Source: Maribacter sp. 1_MG-2023 (GTDB lineage Bacteria > Bacteroidota > Bacteroidia > Flavobacteriales > Flavobacteriaceae). Taken from it: DNA of 64,000 bases. Positions 1 to 8,752 of the stretch are shown one piece after another. The position numbers and the translations under genes were made by a program. The number at the start of each line of letters is the position of its first letter. The stretch's first letter is position 1. The DNA is taken from positions 1-64,000 of the forward strand of contig NZ_JAUOPN010000013.1 of the NCBI RefSeq assembly GCF_030547005.1. The letters run 5' to 3'. Below the pieces are notes generated by a model that had not been told where the DNA came from, ran no database searches, and was given only the letters and a program-made list of their open reading frames with translations.

Positions 1-84
1 TTAGTAATTAGTAATTAGTAATTAGTAATTAGTAATTAGTAATTAGTAATTAGTAATTAGTAATTAGTAATTAGTAATTAGTAA
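1..84. repeat. Heptanucleotide satellite (TTAGTAA)12
   Basis: Twelve perfect head-to-tail copies of the 7-base unit TTAGTAA run from the first base of the window, so the array may extend further left. No gene overlaps it. It belongs to a set of 7-base satellites scattered through this window. Confidence 0.95.
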
Positions 85-90
85 AAGTTA

Positions 91-118
91 AAAAATGAAA
101 AATGAAAAATGAAAAATG
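91..118. repeat. Heptanucleotide satellite (AAAAATG)4
   Basis: Four perfect copies of the 7-base unit AAAAATG, six bases after the TTAGTAA array. It differs in unit sequence but not unit length from its neighbour. Confidence 0.9.
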
Positions 119-232
119 AAATTTCTGTTAGAGTAGTTTTGTTCTTCTAGCAACCAGATTGCCACGTCGCGAAATTCTCATCGCAATGACGTATACTTTT
201 TACTTAATACTCTTTACTATTACAAAACGAAA

Positions 233-341
233 TGTCAGTTCGAGTGAATTTTCGAAGCATGAGAAAATTTATATCGAGAACCTTCGCGTGTACCGAACCT
301 GTTCTCGATACATTTTCTTTCAGAAAACACTCGAACTGACA
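233..341. repeat. Palindromic intergenic repeat, copy 1
   Basis: The outer arms TGTCAGTTCGAGTG (233-246) and CACTCGAACTGACA (328-341) are perfect inverted repeats. Inner arms ATCGAGAAC (273-281) and GTTCTCGAT (301-309) are also inverted, so the element can fold into a two-part hairpin. Other copies are at 445-553, 32074-32197, 53012-53102 (right part) and 53149-53340. No protein is encoded. Confidence 0.9.
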
Positions 342-444
342 TTGATAATATTAAGACCACAGATTGCCACGATGTGAAAAACTTCTCGCAATGCCACATA
401 CTTTTCACTAAACACTAAATACTCTTTACCATAGCAAAACGTAT

Positions 445-553
445 TGTCAGTTCGAGTAAATTTTTGAAGGATGAGAAAATTTGTATCGAGAACCTTTGCG
501 TGTTACAAACCTGTTCTCGATACATTTTCTTTTAGAAAACACTCGAACTGACA
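445..553. repeat. Palindromic intergenic repeat, copy 2
   Basis: A near-identical copy of the element at 233-341, with the left arm slightly changed (TGTCAGTTCGAGT) and the right arm CACTCGAACTGACA at 540-553. The inner ATCGAGAAC / GTTCTCGAT arms are kept. Confidence 0.9.
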
Positions 554-763
554 TTGATAATATTAAGACCACAGATTGCCTCGTTGCGAAATTCTCCTCG
601 CAATGACGTATACTTTTTACTTAAGACTTTGTGCTTCTTACCTTGTACCTTGTACTTAAAACTTCCCAAAACAATTCAGCACCCAAAACTTACAATTGAG
701 TAACTTAACTTATTTTCCATAGAATAATTCCTCCATCTTTGAGTAATATAAAACCAACTGACC

Positions 764-1423
764 ATGGAAAATATCATTGAAATCTTCATTTTCATACATG
801 CCTTTTTTGGCGGTGTGGGACTACTTACCGGCATTGCGAGTATTGTTGTTAAAAAAGGAAGGCTAAACCATAAACGATTGGGCAAATGGTTTTCATGGTC
901 TATGATTATTAGTTCTGCAATTTCTTTGGTGATTGCGAGAATGCCCAACCACATCAATACCTTTTTATTCTTGATTGGTATTTTTACTATTTATATGGTG
1001 CTCGCTGGTAATAGAGCGCTCACATTTAAATCTGTCATAAAAACAAAAGCAAATTTGACCGATAAATTGGTTTCAGGTATTATGGCTTTATCAGCTTTAT
1101 TGATGATTGGCTTTGGTGTCACCGGACTCCTAAACGGCTATTCTCACAGTATTCTTTTTCTGTTCTTCGGAATAATAGGTCTATTTCTACCTTACGGAGA
1201 TTATAAACTATTTAAGACCACATTAGAAAACAGGAAGCTTTGGCTCATAAATCACCTTAGTAGAATGTTAGGTGCACTTATAGCCTCGGTTACCGCATTT
1301 ATAGTTGCAGGTATGCACCAAGACACCTTATGGGCGTGGATTACCCCATCTGTTTTAGGCACTGTCTATATTATCTACTGGATTAAAAAAACGAAAGGAA
1401 AAAAGAAGTTAAAAACAGCTTAG
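764..1423 (+). CDS. Membrane protein, DUF2306-like
   Basis: A 219-residue protein with about seven hydrophobic segments and a basic tail (ending KKTKGKKKLK), so an inner-membrane protein. The N-terminal part, with HAFFGGVGLLTG followed by a KGRLNHKRLGKWF loop, resembles the DUF2306 family of predicted membrane proteins; that assignment is from memory of the motif. The function is unknown. It converges on gldC and the two stop regions overlap by four bases (1420-1423). An element CATCTTTG at about 733 is one base off the -7 consensus TAnnTTTG. Confidence 0.7.
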   Translation: MENIIEIFIFIHAFFGGVGLLTGIASIVVKKGRLNHKRLGKWFSWSMIISSAISLVIARMPNHINTFLFLIGIFTIYMVLAGNRALTFKSVIKTKANLTDKLVSGIMALSALLMIGFGVTGLLNGYSHSILFLFFGIIGLFLPYGDYKLFKTTLENRKLWLINHLSRMLGALIASVTAFIVAGMHQDTLWAWITPSVLGTVYIIYWIKKTKGKKKLKTA

Positions 1424-1761
1424 TCTTTTTCTTTAAGATTTAGATTTTCAGCAAAGTAATCACAGAAATCTTTCATGGTAGCCGTCATTTTATCGTCTTG
1501 TGTCGCCTTTTGAAAAGTATTGGTCAAAGAAACCAATGTCTGGTGAAAAAATGTTTTCATCTCATCAACAGGCATATCTTTTGTCCACAAGTCAATTTTT
1601 AAAGACTCTTGGTTTTTACTATCCCAAACAGATAATAACATAGCTTTGACTTCCTCATTTTCAATACCACCGTCTTGTGCAGACCAGTTTAATTTTTCAG
1701 GAATTCTATTTTCATCTAATCCTACGCGCAGTGTAATTTCTGAAGTATGTAAATCTGCCAT
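1420..1761 (-). CDS. gldC: Gliding motility protein GldC
   Basis: A 113-residue soluble protein with no signal peptide. Recognised as GldC by the block DLWTKDMPVDEMKTFFHQTL and the ending MKDFCDYFAENL. In Flavobacterium johnsoniae GldC is associated with gliding motility, but its biochemical role is not established. It starts one base after the gldB stop, so the two are co-transcribed. Length is normal for the family. Confidence 0.9.
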   Translation of the reverse strand: MADLHTSEITLRVGLDENRIPEKLNWSAQDGGIENEEVKAMLLSVWDSKNQESLKIDLWTKDMPVDEMKTFFHQTLVSLTNTFQKATQDDKMTATMKDFCDYFAENLNLKEKD

Positions 1762-2760
1762 CTAATTTCTCGGTTTGTAATTTGATTTTTTAAATATTTC
1801 ATCCGCAGGCATCGGCATTAATTGCATCATGCTTACATCATTATTTTCCATAAAGGCACGTACTATTTGCCACCCTATGTAACGACCTAGTCTCCCCGGC
1901 GATTCGTTGTCTAATTCTAATCCGAATTTTGAAAACGGAGCAGGATCTAAAAATCGCTGATTCAATTTATTATCGGTACTGTATAAATATTCGTTCTCTA
2001 TAAAATTTCTCCACATAGGCTCTTCATTTGCTATAGCCCATTCCATTTCAGATTCAGAGTATCCTATTTTTTTACTATCAGCAGCCTCTGGCATTAATTT
2101 ATCTTTCTGGTATAATTCTTTACCGAAATAAACCATACGGGCAAGATATGTACGATCTCTAGGTCTTGGCACAACTTGCTTGGCAAATGCACTTGCTACA
2201 TCACTCACTAAATAATTGCGATCTAAAGATTGTGCTATGTATCGTTGAAATCCGCCATAATATTTATGCTCAGAACCCAAGTAATTATCAAGACTAATAA
2301 ATAATAAACTATCGGTTAAAATGATTCTATTATTATAATCTACATCATTGGTTACCGTAAGTACTTTTGGCACCTTGTATTCTGGAAAATAATATTTGAT
2401 GTGCTTGAATAGTTGTACCAACCCTTCTTCCTCATCTTCAAAACTACGGAAGGCATTACCCACCTCTTGAAACAATTCTATTTGAAGAGAATCTTCCATC
2501 TTGGCGATCCAAACACTATCTGGTGCCGGAAACAAATACGGGTACATTTTACGCAATGCCGGTAAACCTTTTTCGCCAGAAGCGGCAAACTCACGATCAA
2601 ATCGCGAAATCTTTAGATCTATCGGTATGGCAGAAATCTCTTCAGCTACCTTATCACTATCATTACAGCTAGAAAGAATGAAAAAAACTGATAATAGTAT
2701 AAAAATAGGTTTGACCTTGGTAAGTATTTTAGAATACATTTTATTATTCACAGTGTTCAA
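1762..2760 (-). CDS. gldB: Gliding motility lipoprotein GldB
   Basis: A 332-residue lipoprotein. A basic start (KILTKVK) and a hydrophobic run lead to the lipobox ILSSC, with the lipidated cysteine at residue 32. The body matches GldB, with IDLKISRFDREFA after the signal and GYSESEMEWAIANEEPMW in the later part. GldB is required for gliding and works with the type IX secretion/gliding machinery in the envelope. The stop abuts the gldC start. It is divergent from nadE with 49 bp between, which holds a likely gldB promoter (TAACTTTG). Confidence 0.92.
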   Translation of the reverse strand: MNTVNNKMYSKILTKVKPIFILLSVFFILSSCNDSDKVAEEISAIPIDLKISRFDREFAASGEKGLPALRKMYPYLFPAPDSVWIAKMEDSLQIELFQEVGNAFRSFEDEEEGLVQLFKHIKYYFPEYKVPKVLTVTNDVDYNNRIILTDSLLFISLDNYLGSEHKYYGGFQRYIAQSLDRNYLVSDVASAFAKQVVPRPRDRTYLARMVYFGKELYQKDKLMPEAADSKKIGYSESEMEWAIANEEPMWRNFIENEYLYSTDNKLNQRFLDPAPFSKFGLELDNESPGRLGRYIGWQIVRAFMENNDVSMMQLMPMPADEIFKKSNYKPRN

Positions 2761-2773
2761 CTTATTTTTATGG

Positions 2774-2781
2774 CAAAGTTA
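2774..2781 (-). promoter_or_regulatory. Putative -7 promoter element of gldB
   Basis: The minus strand reads TAACTTTG, an exact match to the Bacteroidetes -7 consensus TAnnTTTG, 14 bases before the gldB start codon. No clear -33 TTG was found, so the call is tentative. Confidence 0.45.
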
Positions 2782-2809
2782 ATTGATTTTACTAAATAAT
2801 TAGAGCGGT

Positions 2810-3598
2810 ATGCAAACGGAAAAGGTAATTGAGCACATTGTTAATTGGTTAAAGGATTATGCCACAAACGCAAAACAGAAAGGTTTTGTCATTGGTATAT
2901 CTGGCGGAATTGATTCTGCGGTCACTTCAACCCTATGCGCAAAGACAGGTTTAGAACTTCTTTGTTTAGAAATGCCGATTCACCAAGCCGAGAATCAAAG
3001 CGACCGTGCATCTCGCCATATTGAGTGGTTACAAGAGAATTTCAAAAATGTAAAAAGACAACCGGTAAACCTTACACCGGTGTTCGATAGTTTGGTTGCT
3101 ACTTTACCAGCTGTTGATAATGAAGAGGACAGATTTATGTCTTTGGCAAATACACGAGCTCGTTTACGTATGACCAGCTTATACTATTTTGCAGCACTTG
3201 AACGCTACCTTGTAGCGGGAACTGGTAACAAGGTGGAGGATTTCGGCGTAGGATTTTACACTAAATACGGAGATGGTGGAGTAGATTTGAGTCCGATCGC
3301 AGATTTAATGAAAACTGAAGTATATGCCATTGCAAAGGTTTTAGGCATTAACGAAGAGATAATCGGCGCTGCACCAACTGATGGATTGTGGGGCGATGAT
3401 AGAACAGATGAAGATCAAATCGGTGCTTCTTACCCTGAGCTAGAATGGGCGATGAACATGAAAGACGAGGGTAAAAAAATTGATGATTTTGAGGGTAGAA
3501 AAAAGGAAGTTTATACTATCTTTACAAGGTTAAATACAATGAACCAGCATAAAATGCTACCTATACCGGTTTGTGAGATACCAAAAGAGTTAAAATAA
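2810..3598 (+). CDS. nadE: NAD+ synthetase, ammonia-dependent (NadE)
   Basis: A 262-residue cytoplasmic enzyme that amidates nicotinate adenine dinucleotide to NAD+ using ATP and ammonia. The PP-loop SGGIDS is at residues 31-36, and the GTGNKVEDFGVGFYTKYGDGGVD type block that forms the second half of the active site follows. There is no N-terminal glutaminase domain, so the enzyme is the ammonia-using form. It lies back to back with gldB and is followed after 164 bp by a response regulator. Confidence 0.93.
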   Translation: MQTEKVIEHIVNWLKDYATNAKQKGFVIGISGGIDSAVTSTLCAKTGLELLCLEMPIHQAENQSDRASRHIEWLQENFKNVKRQPVNLTPVFDSLVATLPAVDNEEDRFMSLANTRARLRMTSLYYFAALERYLVAGTGNKVEDFGVGFYTKYGDGGVDLSPIADLMKTEVYAIAKVLGINEEIIGAAPTDGLWGDDRTDEDQIGASYPELEWAMNMKDEGKKIDDFEGRKKEVYTIFTRLNTMNQHKMLPIPVCEIPKELK

Positions 3599-3762
3599 CA
3601 ACTCAACTAAGAATCAAGGTATTAAATCGAAAATAAAGCCGAAAATTTTACATTAAAAGTAAAATAATGCAACTTTGACTTCTAATTTAGAATTTTAAGC
3701 CTTACATTGCATGTTGTCTTTTCAGACAAAAAGGTTCCAAAATCTATATAAAAAAACAATTA

Positions 3763-4392
3763 ATGATCAAAGTTTTAATAGCGGATAACCACCCTATCAT
3801 AAGAATGGGAGTTAGGAAGGTTCTAGAATCCGCTGAGGGATTTGAACTGATCGATGAGGTAGCTACTACCGAAGATCTTTTTGAAAAACTTAAAGACACA
3901 ACCCCCGATGTAGTCATGCTAGAAATGGATATTCCTGATGTTAATGGAATAGCGGCATTACGCAGAATTAAAAAAGATTACGCGGACGTAAAAGTCCTTA
4001 TGTACAGCGGTCAATCTGAAGATGTTTACGCCTTAAGTGCCATTAGAGCTGGTGCTTTCGGATATTTATCGAAATCTTCTGGTGTAGAATACATTACTGC
4101 AGCAGTAACTAAAGTAAGTGAAGGTAGCATGTTCATTACAAACGAACTTGCACAACGTCTTGCTTTCGATGAAGGAACTAAAAAACCAAGAAGGTTCTTT
4201 AGAAAATTATCAACTAGAGAAATAGAAGTATTAAAACTTTTAGCTAGTGGTAAACGTAACAAAGAAGTTGCATTAGGCTTGAACCTAAATGAAAAAACAG
4301 TTAGTACCTACAAAGCTCGTTTAATGAAAAAATTAAATGTAGACAACATGGTAGATTTATTACAACAGGCAAAAGCCTTAGAATTGTACTAA
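3763..4392 (+). CDS. NarL/FixJ-type response regulator with degenerate receiver
   Basis: A 209-residue protein: receiver domain (about 1-120) and LuxR-type helix-turn-helix (about 145-209, LSTREIEVLKLLASGKRNKE). The usual phosphorylated aspartate lies in a motif like LLDxxMPxxNG; here residues 52-62 read MLEMDIPDVNG, so position 54 is Glu. The acidic pair near the N-terminus is D8-N9 instead of two acidic residues. The conserved Lys in YLSKSS is kept. No histidine kinase is adjacent. It probably binds DNA independently of phosphorylation, though this is inference. A near-consensus CAACTTTG lies at about 3667. Confidence 0.88.
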   Translation: MIKVLIADNHPIIRMGVRKVLESAEGFELIDEVATTEDLFEKLKDTTPDVVMLEMDIPDVNGIAALRRIKKDYADVKVLMYSGQSEDVYALSAIRAGAFGYLSKSSGVEYITAAVTKVSEGSMFITNELAQRLAFDEGTKKPRRFFRKLSTREIEVLKLLASGKRNKEVALGLNLNEKTVSTYKARLMKKLNVDNMVDLLQQAKALELY

Positions 4393-4419
4393 ATTCTTAC
4401 AACTGAATAAAATAAAAAA

Positions 4420-4440
4420 AGACCTGCTTTTAGCAGGTCT
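4420..4440. terminator. Bidirectional rho-independent terminator
   Basis: The stem AGACCTGC / GCAGGTCT has a TTTTA loop, with an A-run before it and a T-run after it. It lies between the convergent response regulator and dnaG genes and can serve both strands. Confidence 0.9.
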
Positions 4441-4468
4441 TTTTTTATTTTATGACATCTTTTCAATA

Positions 4469-6460
4469 TTAAGATAACACTCTATTTAATTTCTTATTTA
4501 GTAATTTATTCAACTGAATGTAATTCATAATCTCTTCAAGAACTTCTCTATGATCTGTAGTAGAATCTTGAGTTGTATTTTGCAAAGTATTCATTCTCTT
4601 TTTAATCAAAAAACAACGCAACGTAAGTATCGTCTCACTTACCAACTGCGCAACACCAATTTCTTTACTCTTCGGAAAAATCTCTTTACGCTCCCAATCA
4701 TGTAACATATACCGCTCCTCTTCCATTAAAATAGAAGAAATCTGGTTTGCCATTTCTTGCTCTAAACCATTAACAAAATTGGTGATCGAAAAATCTTCTT
4801 TTTCATTTAAGGCTTCTATCAATCTAGCATACATTTTACGGAAATCTTCATTCGCCAATTCTATTTCATCTTCTTGCAGATCTAAATAAATTTTCTCGTA
4901 CACCTTAATCTCTGATAATTCTGGCTCTAATACCAAATCTCCGGCATCATTTTCCTTTAATACTAAATCTTCAAACTGCTCTTTAAGATTACCATAAAGC
5001 ATAAGCGATTCTATAATTTTTCGCTCTAAAACATATTGTACATCAACTTTCTCTTGCTTTTGCTCATCTACATCTTTACCACGAACTACATCAAAAGCTT
5101 TCTGCTCTTCTTTAGGCTGGCTCTTTACATCCTTATCTTCTTTCTTCTCTATCTGCGCAAGGGTATTAAATAATACCGCTTCAGATATATTCATGATCTG
5201 AGCACACTCTTGAATATAGATTTCTTTTTGAATTCGATCGGGAATTTTAGCAATACTGTTCACTATATCCCTTACTGTATCTGCTCTCTTTATTGGATCG
5301 TTATCTGCCTCTTTTACCAGAAGCGACGCCTTGAACTGAATAAAATCTTTAGCGTTGTCATTAAGGTAGGTCATGACATCTTCTAACTCATTATTCTTAG
5401 CAAAACTGTCTGGATCTTCGCCTTCTGGAAATGTGCAAACACGTACATTCATGCCTTGCTCCAAAATAAGATCGATACCACGTAGCGACGCTCGTAAACC
5501 TGCCGCATCACCATCAAATAATACCGTAATATTTTTGGTCAATCTATTAATAAGCCTAATCTGCTCTGGTGTCAAGGCAGTACCACTAGATGATACTACG
5601 TTATCAATACCGCGTTGTACAAATTGAATAACATCGGTATACCCTTCTACCAAATAACAATTGTCTTCTTTAGCGATAGATTGCTTAGCATGGTAAATAC
5701 CATACAACACCTTACTCTTATGGTAGATGTCACTTTCAGGGGAGTTTAGGTACTTGGCTGCCTTTTTATCGTTCGTTAAAATACGCCCACCAAAACCAAG
5801 CACACGACCACTTAAAGAATGGATAGGAAACATCACCCTACCTTTGAATCGGTCGAATTTTCTAGACCCATTAGGGTTGTTAGGGTCGTCCTTTACTATG
5901 GTCAATCCTGTTTTTGAAAGGTATTCTAGTTTATACCCTTTATCTAGCGCTGCAGTTGTAAATCCGTCCCATTGATCCAGGCAATACCCTAACTCAAATT
6001 TCTTGATGGTTTCATCTGTAAAACCACGTTCTTTAAAATAGCTAAGTCCTATTGCCTTACCCAACTCAGATTCCCACAACATTTCTTTAAAATGCGTTTG
6101 GGCAAATTCAGACACCAAGTACATGCTTTCGCGCTCACTGGCCTGTTCTTTTTGTTCGTTAGATTGCTCAGTCTCCTCTACTTCAATATTATATTTCTTT
6201 GCTAAGTATTTAATAGCCTCAGGATACGTAAAATGCTCATGCTCCATTAAAAAAGCTACCACATTACCGCCTTTACCACTACTAAAATCTTTCCAAATCT
6301 GCTTTACCGGCGATACCATAAAACTTGGCGATCTCTCATCAGAAAAAGGGCTAAGTCCTTTAAAGTTAGACCCTGATTTTTTTAGCTGTACAAAATCACC
6401 AATAACCTCTTCTAGTCGAGCGGATTCATATACTTTATCGATGGTAATTTTTGAAATCAT
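4469..6460 (-). CDS. dnaG: DNA primase DnaG, zinc ligands absent
   Basis: A 663-residue primase that makes RNA primers at the replication fork. The N-terminal block GLSPFSDERSPSFMVSPVKQ aligns with the zinc-ribbon block CPFHxEKTPSF of other primases, but the cysteine and histidine ligands are replaced, and no cysteine occurs in the first 100 residues. The catalytic Toprim core is intact: EGYTDVIQF, FDGDAAGLRA and GEDPDSFAK carry the metal-binding acids. A DnaB-helicase-binding type C-terminal domain follows. I recall the missing zinc ligands as a feature shared by other flavobacterial DnaG proteins, so it is probably a lineage trait, not damage. Confidence 0.95.
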   Translation of the reverse strand: MISKITIDKVYESARLEEVIGDFVQLKKSGSNFKGLSPFSDERSPSFMVSPVKQIWKDFSSGKGGNVVAFLMEHEHFTYPEAIKYLAKKYNIEVEETEQSNEQKEQASERESMYLVSEFAQTHFKEMLWESELGKAIGLSYFKERGFTDETIKKFELGYCLDQWDGFTTAALDKGYKLEYLSKTGLTIVKDDPNNPNGSRKFDRFKGRVMFPIHSLSGRVLGFGGRILTNDKKAAKYLNSPESDIYHKSKVLYGIYHAKQSIAKEDNCYLVEGYTDVIQFVQRGIDNVVSSSGTALTPEQIRLINRLTKNITVLFDGDAAGLRASLRGIDLILEQGMNVRVCTFPEGEDPDSFAKNNELEDVMTYLNDNAKDFIQFKASLLVKEADNDPIKRADTVRDIVNSIAKIPDRIQKEIYIQECAQIMNISEAVLFNTLAQIEKKEDKDVKSQPKEEQKAFDVVRGKDVDEQKQEKVDVQYVLERKIIESLMLYGNLKEQFEDLVLKENDAGDLVLEPELSEIKVYEKIYLDLQEDEIELANEDFRKMYARLIEALNEKEDFSITNFVNGLEQEMANQISSILMEEERYMLHDWERKEIFPKSKEIGVAQLVSETILTLRCFLIKKRMNTLQNTTQDSTTDHREVLEEIMNYIQLNKLLNKKLNRVLS

Positions 6461-6529
6461 ATTTCGACCTTAACCCCTCTGAAGGAGATAAATAATTTTG
6501 GTAAATTAGAACTATCAAAAATAGTAATA

Positions 6530-6781
6530 ATGATTCTATTCTTTGGCACTAGATCAGGAAAGCCAGAAACTAAAAAACTTTTTAACAGTACATGTCCGTA
6601 TTGCCAGCAACGCGGAACTTTAAGTGCTATTATCCAAAAGAACTATTTTCATATCTTTTGGATCAAGCTATTTAAAATTTCCAGTACTACTACGATAGAA
6701 TGTAGTTACTGTAAAAGTGGTTATTATGAGAATGAGTTTACCGAAGAGATGAATTTGGAACTTTCTAAAACAAATAATTAG
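6530..6781 (+). CDS. Small zinc-ribbon protein
   Basis: An 83-residue protein with two cysteine pairs, CPYC at about residues 22-25 and CSYC at about 58-61, spaced as in a zinc-ribbon (zf-ribbon type) domain. It begins MILFFGTR, a start I associate with this small family in Flavobacteria. There is no signal peptide. The function is unknown. It is divergent from dnaG and convergent with the outer-membrane protein gene. Confidence 0.75.
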   Translation: MILFFGTRSGKPETKKLFNSTCPYCQQRGTLSAIIQKNYFHIFWIKLFKISSTTTIECSYCKSGYYENEFTEEMNLELSKTNN

Positions 6782-6820
6782 CTGTAGTAACCGGTAATTA
6801 AACACGGTACCACAGCTAAT
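6779..6820. terminator. Hairpin between convergent genes, possible terminator
   Basis: An imperfect inverted repeat, TTAGCTGTAGTAACCG against CGGTACCACAGCTAA, begins in the stop codon of the zinc-ribbon gene and ends 21 bp before the outer-membrane protein stop. The flanking T-run is weak, so efficient termination is uncertain. Confidence 0.5.
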
Positions 6821-6840
6821 TTGATTGATGAATTTCTTAT

Positions 6841-7914
6841 TTAAAGGTCGAAACGAAGGCCTAAGGAAATGTTGTGCTGTTCTACAACGGCATCTTTAAA
6901 TATAGGATTCAAATCATATTTCACATATAATAGAAAACCGTCAACACCTGCATAAGCACTTAAACCGTAAATTAAATCATTGGTATTGTAACTACGCTTT
7001 AGTTTGTCTTTTACATTATCACCGTCAAGGTTGTATTTCAATTTTTGGCGTGTACCCAAATTAAACCCACCGTACCCTCCAAGACCCAACCTAAATTGAT
7101 CTTTTAATGAGTAGCGAATTGTCTTCTCTGTGGTTTTTAGCTTGGAAGGTCCAAATTCAAAATGAATAGGAAAAACCAGGTTATCCATTCTAAACTTAGA
7201 TTTATTTAACTCATATTCAAACTCTTGAAGTTCAGACTGTCCATTCTCTAGCGAAACTAAATACTGATTATCTTTAGGTTTTAATCCGTTAAACTGAAAT
7301 GAAAATCCGTAATTAAATCTAAGAAAATTGGTGTTTTTAAACACCCTAGTTCGCCATTGCCATCCCATTTCAAAAAATCTACTACCACCTATCTTGTAAG
7401 GTGAATCGTTAAGAGATTGACCTTCAACAATTGCGTTATTAAGACCTACGGCCATTACAAAATCCGAATACGTTCTTCTGTCATACCGAATTTCACTTTT
7501 CCAATTCTTAGATTTAAAAAATACCGCAGGTTTTCCGTTAATATCCACACCCAAACGAAGACCTTTATCTGAAATAGTATCAAACTCAATTAAAACTAAT
7601 GTTTTACCTTCATTACGTTCTAATAGATTAATTTGATTCTCTATGATTGAAATTCTATTTTCAATATTCAAAGCCCTTTTTTCAGCCGCTTCTTGTTTTT
7701 TTGAATTTGCTTCGTCAACCGTTATACTTCCGTTTTGGAGTCGTTCATTAATGTTTTCAACTTCGTATTTTAAAGCTTCCTTTTCTTGCTGGGTAATTTT
7801 AGCTTTTTGTTCTTTTAAAGTTTCAATTTTCTTTTGATAATCTTCTTGTGCTGCTGAATATTGCACCATGAAAAGTGTCAACACCACTATTAAATACATT
7901 GTAATTGTTCTCAT
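6841..7914 (-). CDS. Outer-membrane beta-barrel protein with coiled-coil N-terminus
   Basis: A 357-residue protein. A signal peptide (cleavage probably after YSAA, near residue 22) is followed by a charged, Lys/Glu/Gln-rich coiled coil (about 23-100), and then alternating aromatic strands ending in LGLRFDL, typical of an outer-membrane barrel ending in a hydrophobic residue. No specific family was recognised. It lies downstream of the sigma/anti-sigma pair on the same strand (88 bp gap), so it may be part of that regulon; this is inference. Confidence 0.7.
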   Translation of the reverse strand: MRTITMYLIVVLTLFMVQYSAAQEDYQKKIETLKEQKAKITQQEKEALKYEVENINERLQNGSITVDEANSKKQEAAEKRALNIENRISIIENQINLLERNEGKTLVLIEFDTISDKGLRLGVDINGKPAVFFKSKNWKSEIRYDRRTYSDFVMAVGLNNAIVEGQSLNDSPYKIGGSRFFEMGWQWRTRVFKNTNFLRFNYGFSFQFNGLKPKDNQYLVSLENGQSELQEFEYELNKSKFRMDNLVFPIHFEFGPSKLKTTEKTIRYSLKDQFRLGLGGYGGFNLGTRQKLKYNLDGDNVKDKLKRSYNTNDLIYGLSAYAGVDGFLLYVKYDLNPIFKDAVVEQHNISLGLRFDL

Positions 7915-8002
7915 TTCGATTTTGATTTTTTTGATGAATAAAACTCCGCTCCCTGTCCCTATAAAATTTATAGAGATGTAGGATAAAACGATTTGTGTTT
8001 GA

Positions 8003-8752
8003 TTAATTATTGCGGTCTGCCACTGCAGTTCGCACTTTTATAAAACCGGCTTTTAAAGAATTAAAAATTTGGTCTCTGAAAGATTGATCAAGTTCTTCTT
8101 CAACCTCTGTCAACAAAGCCATTGCATCGACAGATTTATCTGTATTAAATATTTTATCTCTTAATATTTCATCTTGAGCACGTCTTAATAACGAATCTAC
8201 TTCTGCATCGGTAACCGTACTATACTGCTCTAAAACATCTATTTGAGCGACTATATCTACTACTTTAGAATTTATGATTTCGTCTGATATTTTTAATTTA
8301 GTATTGGAATTATCTGAAGTGACATGTTCTACAGCTGCTACTTCTATAGCTTTATTTAAAATGATATTCTCTTTTGCATCAGGCACTTCAATTTCTACCT
8401 CTTCTAAAGCTATACTCTCCGGTTTTGTTTCTGTTTGCAAAACAACTATGTGTTCTTTTTCAAGCTGATTTAGATCTTCAGTGATTACCTCTTCAACCTT
8501 ATTTTCATTTTCGATATCTACCAACTCTATTGTTGATTCGTTCAACTCATTAGTACCATTAAAATAAAATAATGCAACACCCAGCAACACTACAATGCTT
8601 GCTGCAACGCCCAACCATAAATACACAGGTTTCTTTTTTGCAGTATCAGTATTTAATTCTGATGAAATTTTGGACCACCCATTTTCTGACGGATTAATCT
8701 CCCGCTCTTGCAACTTGGTTTTTATATGTTTTTCGAATTTATCGGTTTCCAT
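8003..8752 (-). CDS. Putative anti-sigma factor
   Basis: A 249-residue single-pass membrane protein. The cytoplasmic N-terminus (about 1-40, METDKFEKHIKTKLQEREIN) is followed by one transmembrane helix (about 45-65, VYLWLGVAASIVVLLGVALF) and an acidic periplasmic part. This is the usual layout of a Bacteroidetes ECF anti-sigma factor. It starts inside the upstream sigma gene (14-base overlap), which supports a sigma/anti-sigma pair. No zinc-binding HxxxCxxC motif is seen, so it is not the ZAS type. Confidence 0.72.
   Translation of the reverse strand: METDKFEKHIKTKLQEREINPSENGWSKISSELNTDTAKKKPVYLWLGVAASIVVLLGVALFYFNGTNELNESTIELVDIENENKVEEVITEDLNQLEKEHIVVLQTETKPESIALEEVEIEVPDAKENIILNKAIEVAAVEHVTSDNSNTKLKISDEIINSKVVDIVAQIDVLEQYSTVTDAEVDSLLRRAQDEILRDKIFNTDKSVDAMALLTEVEEELDQSFRDQIFNSLKAGFIKVRTAVADRNN

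Larger units (their letters stand above)
155..610. repeat. Imperfect tandem duplication, unit about 210 bp
   Basis: A block starting CAGATTGCC and containing TCGCAATGAC recurs at about 155, 360 and 571. Between the first and second, and between the second and third, lies a copy of the palindromic repeat listed separately, followed by the same TTGATAATATTAAGACCA spacer. The stretch from 1 to 763 holds no credible gene: the open frame at 159-377 lies entirely inside these repeats. Confidence 0.8.

Noticed and set aside
1-118. Satellite arrays as a CRISPR array
   Set aside because: The units are 7 bases without spacers and no cas genes are present.
159-377. 72-codon open frame on the plus strand
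   Set aside because: It lies wholly in the duplicated palindromic repeats and has no codon character or start signal.
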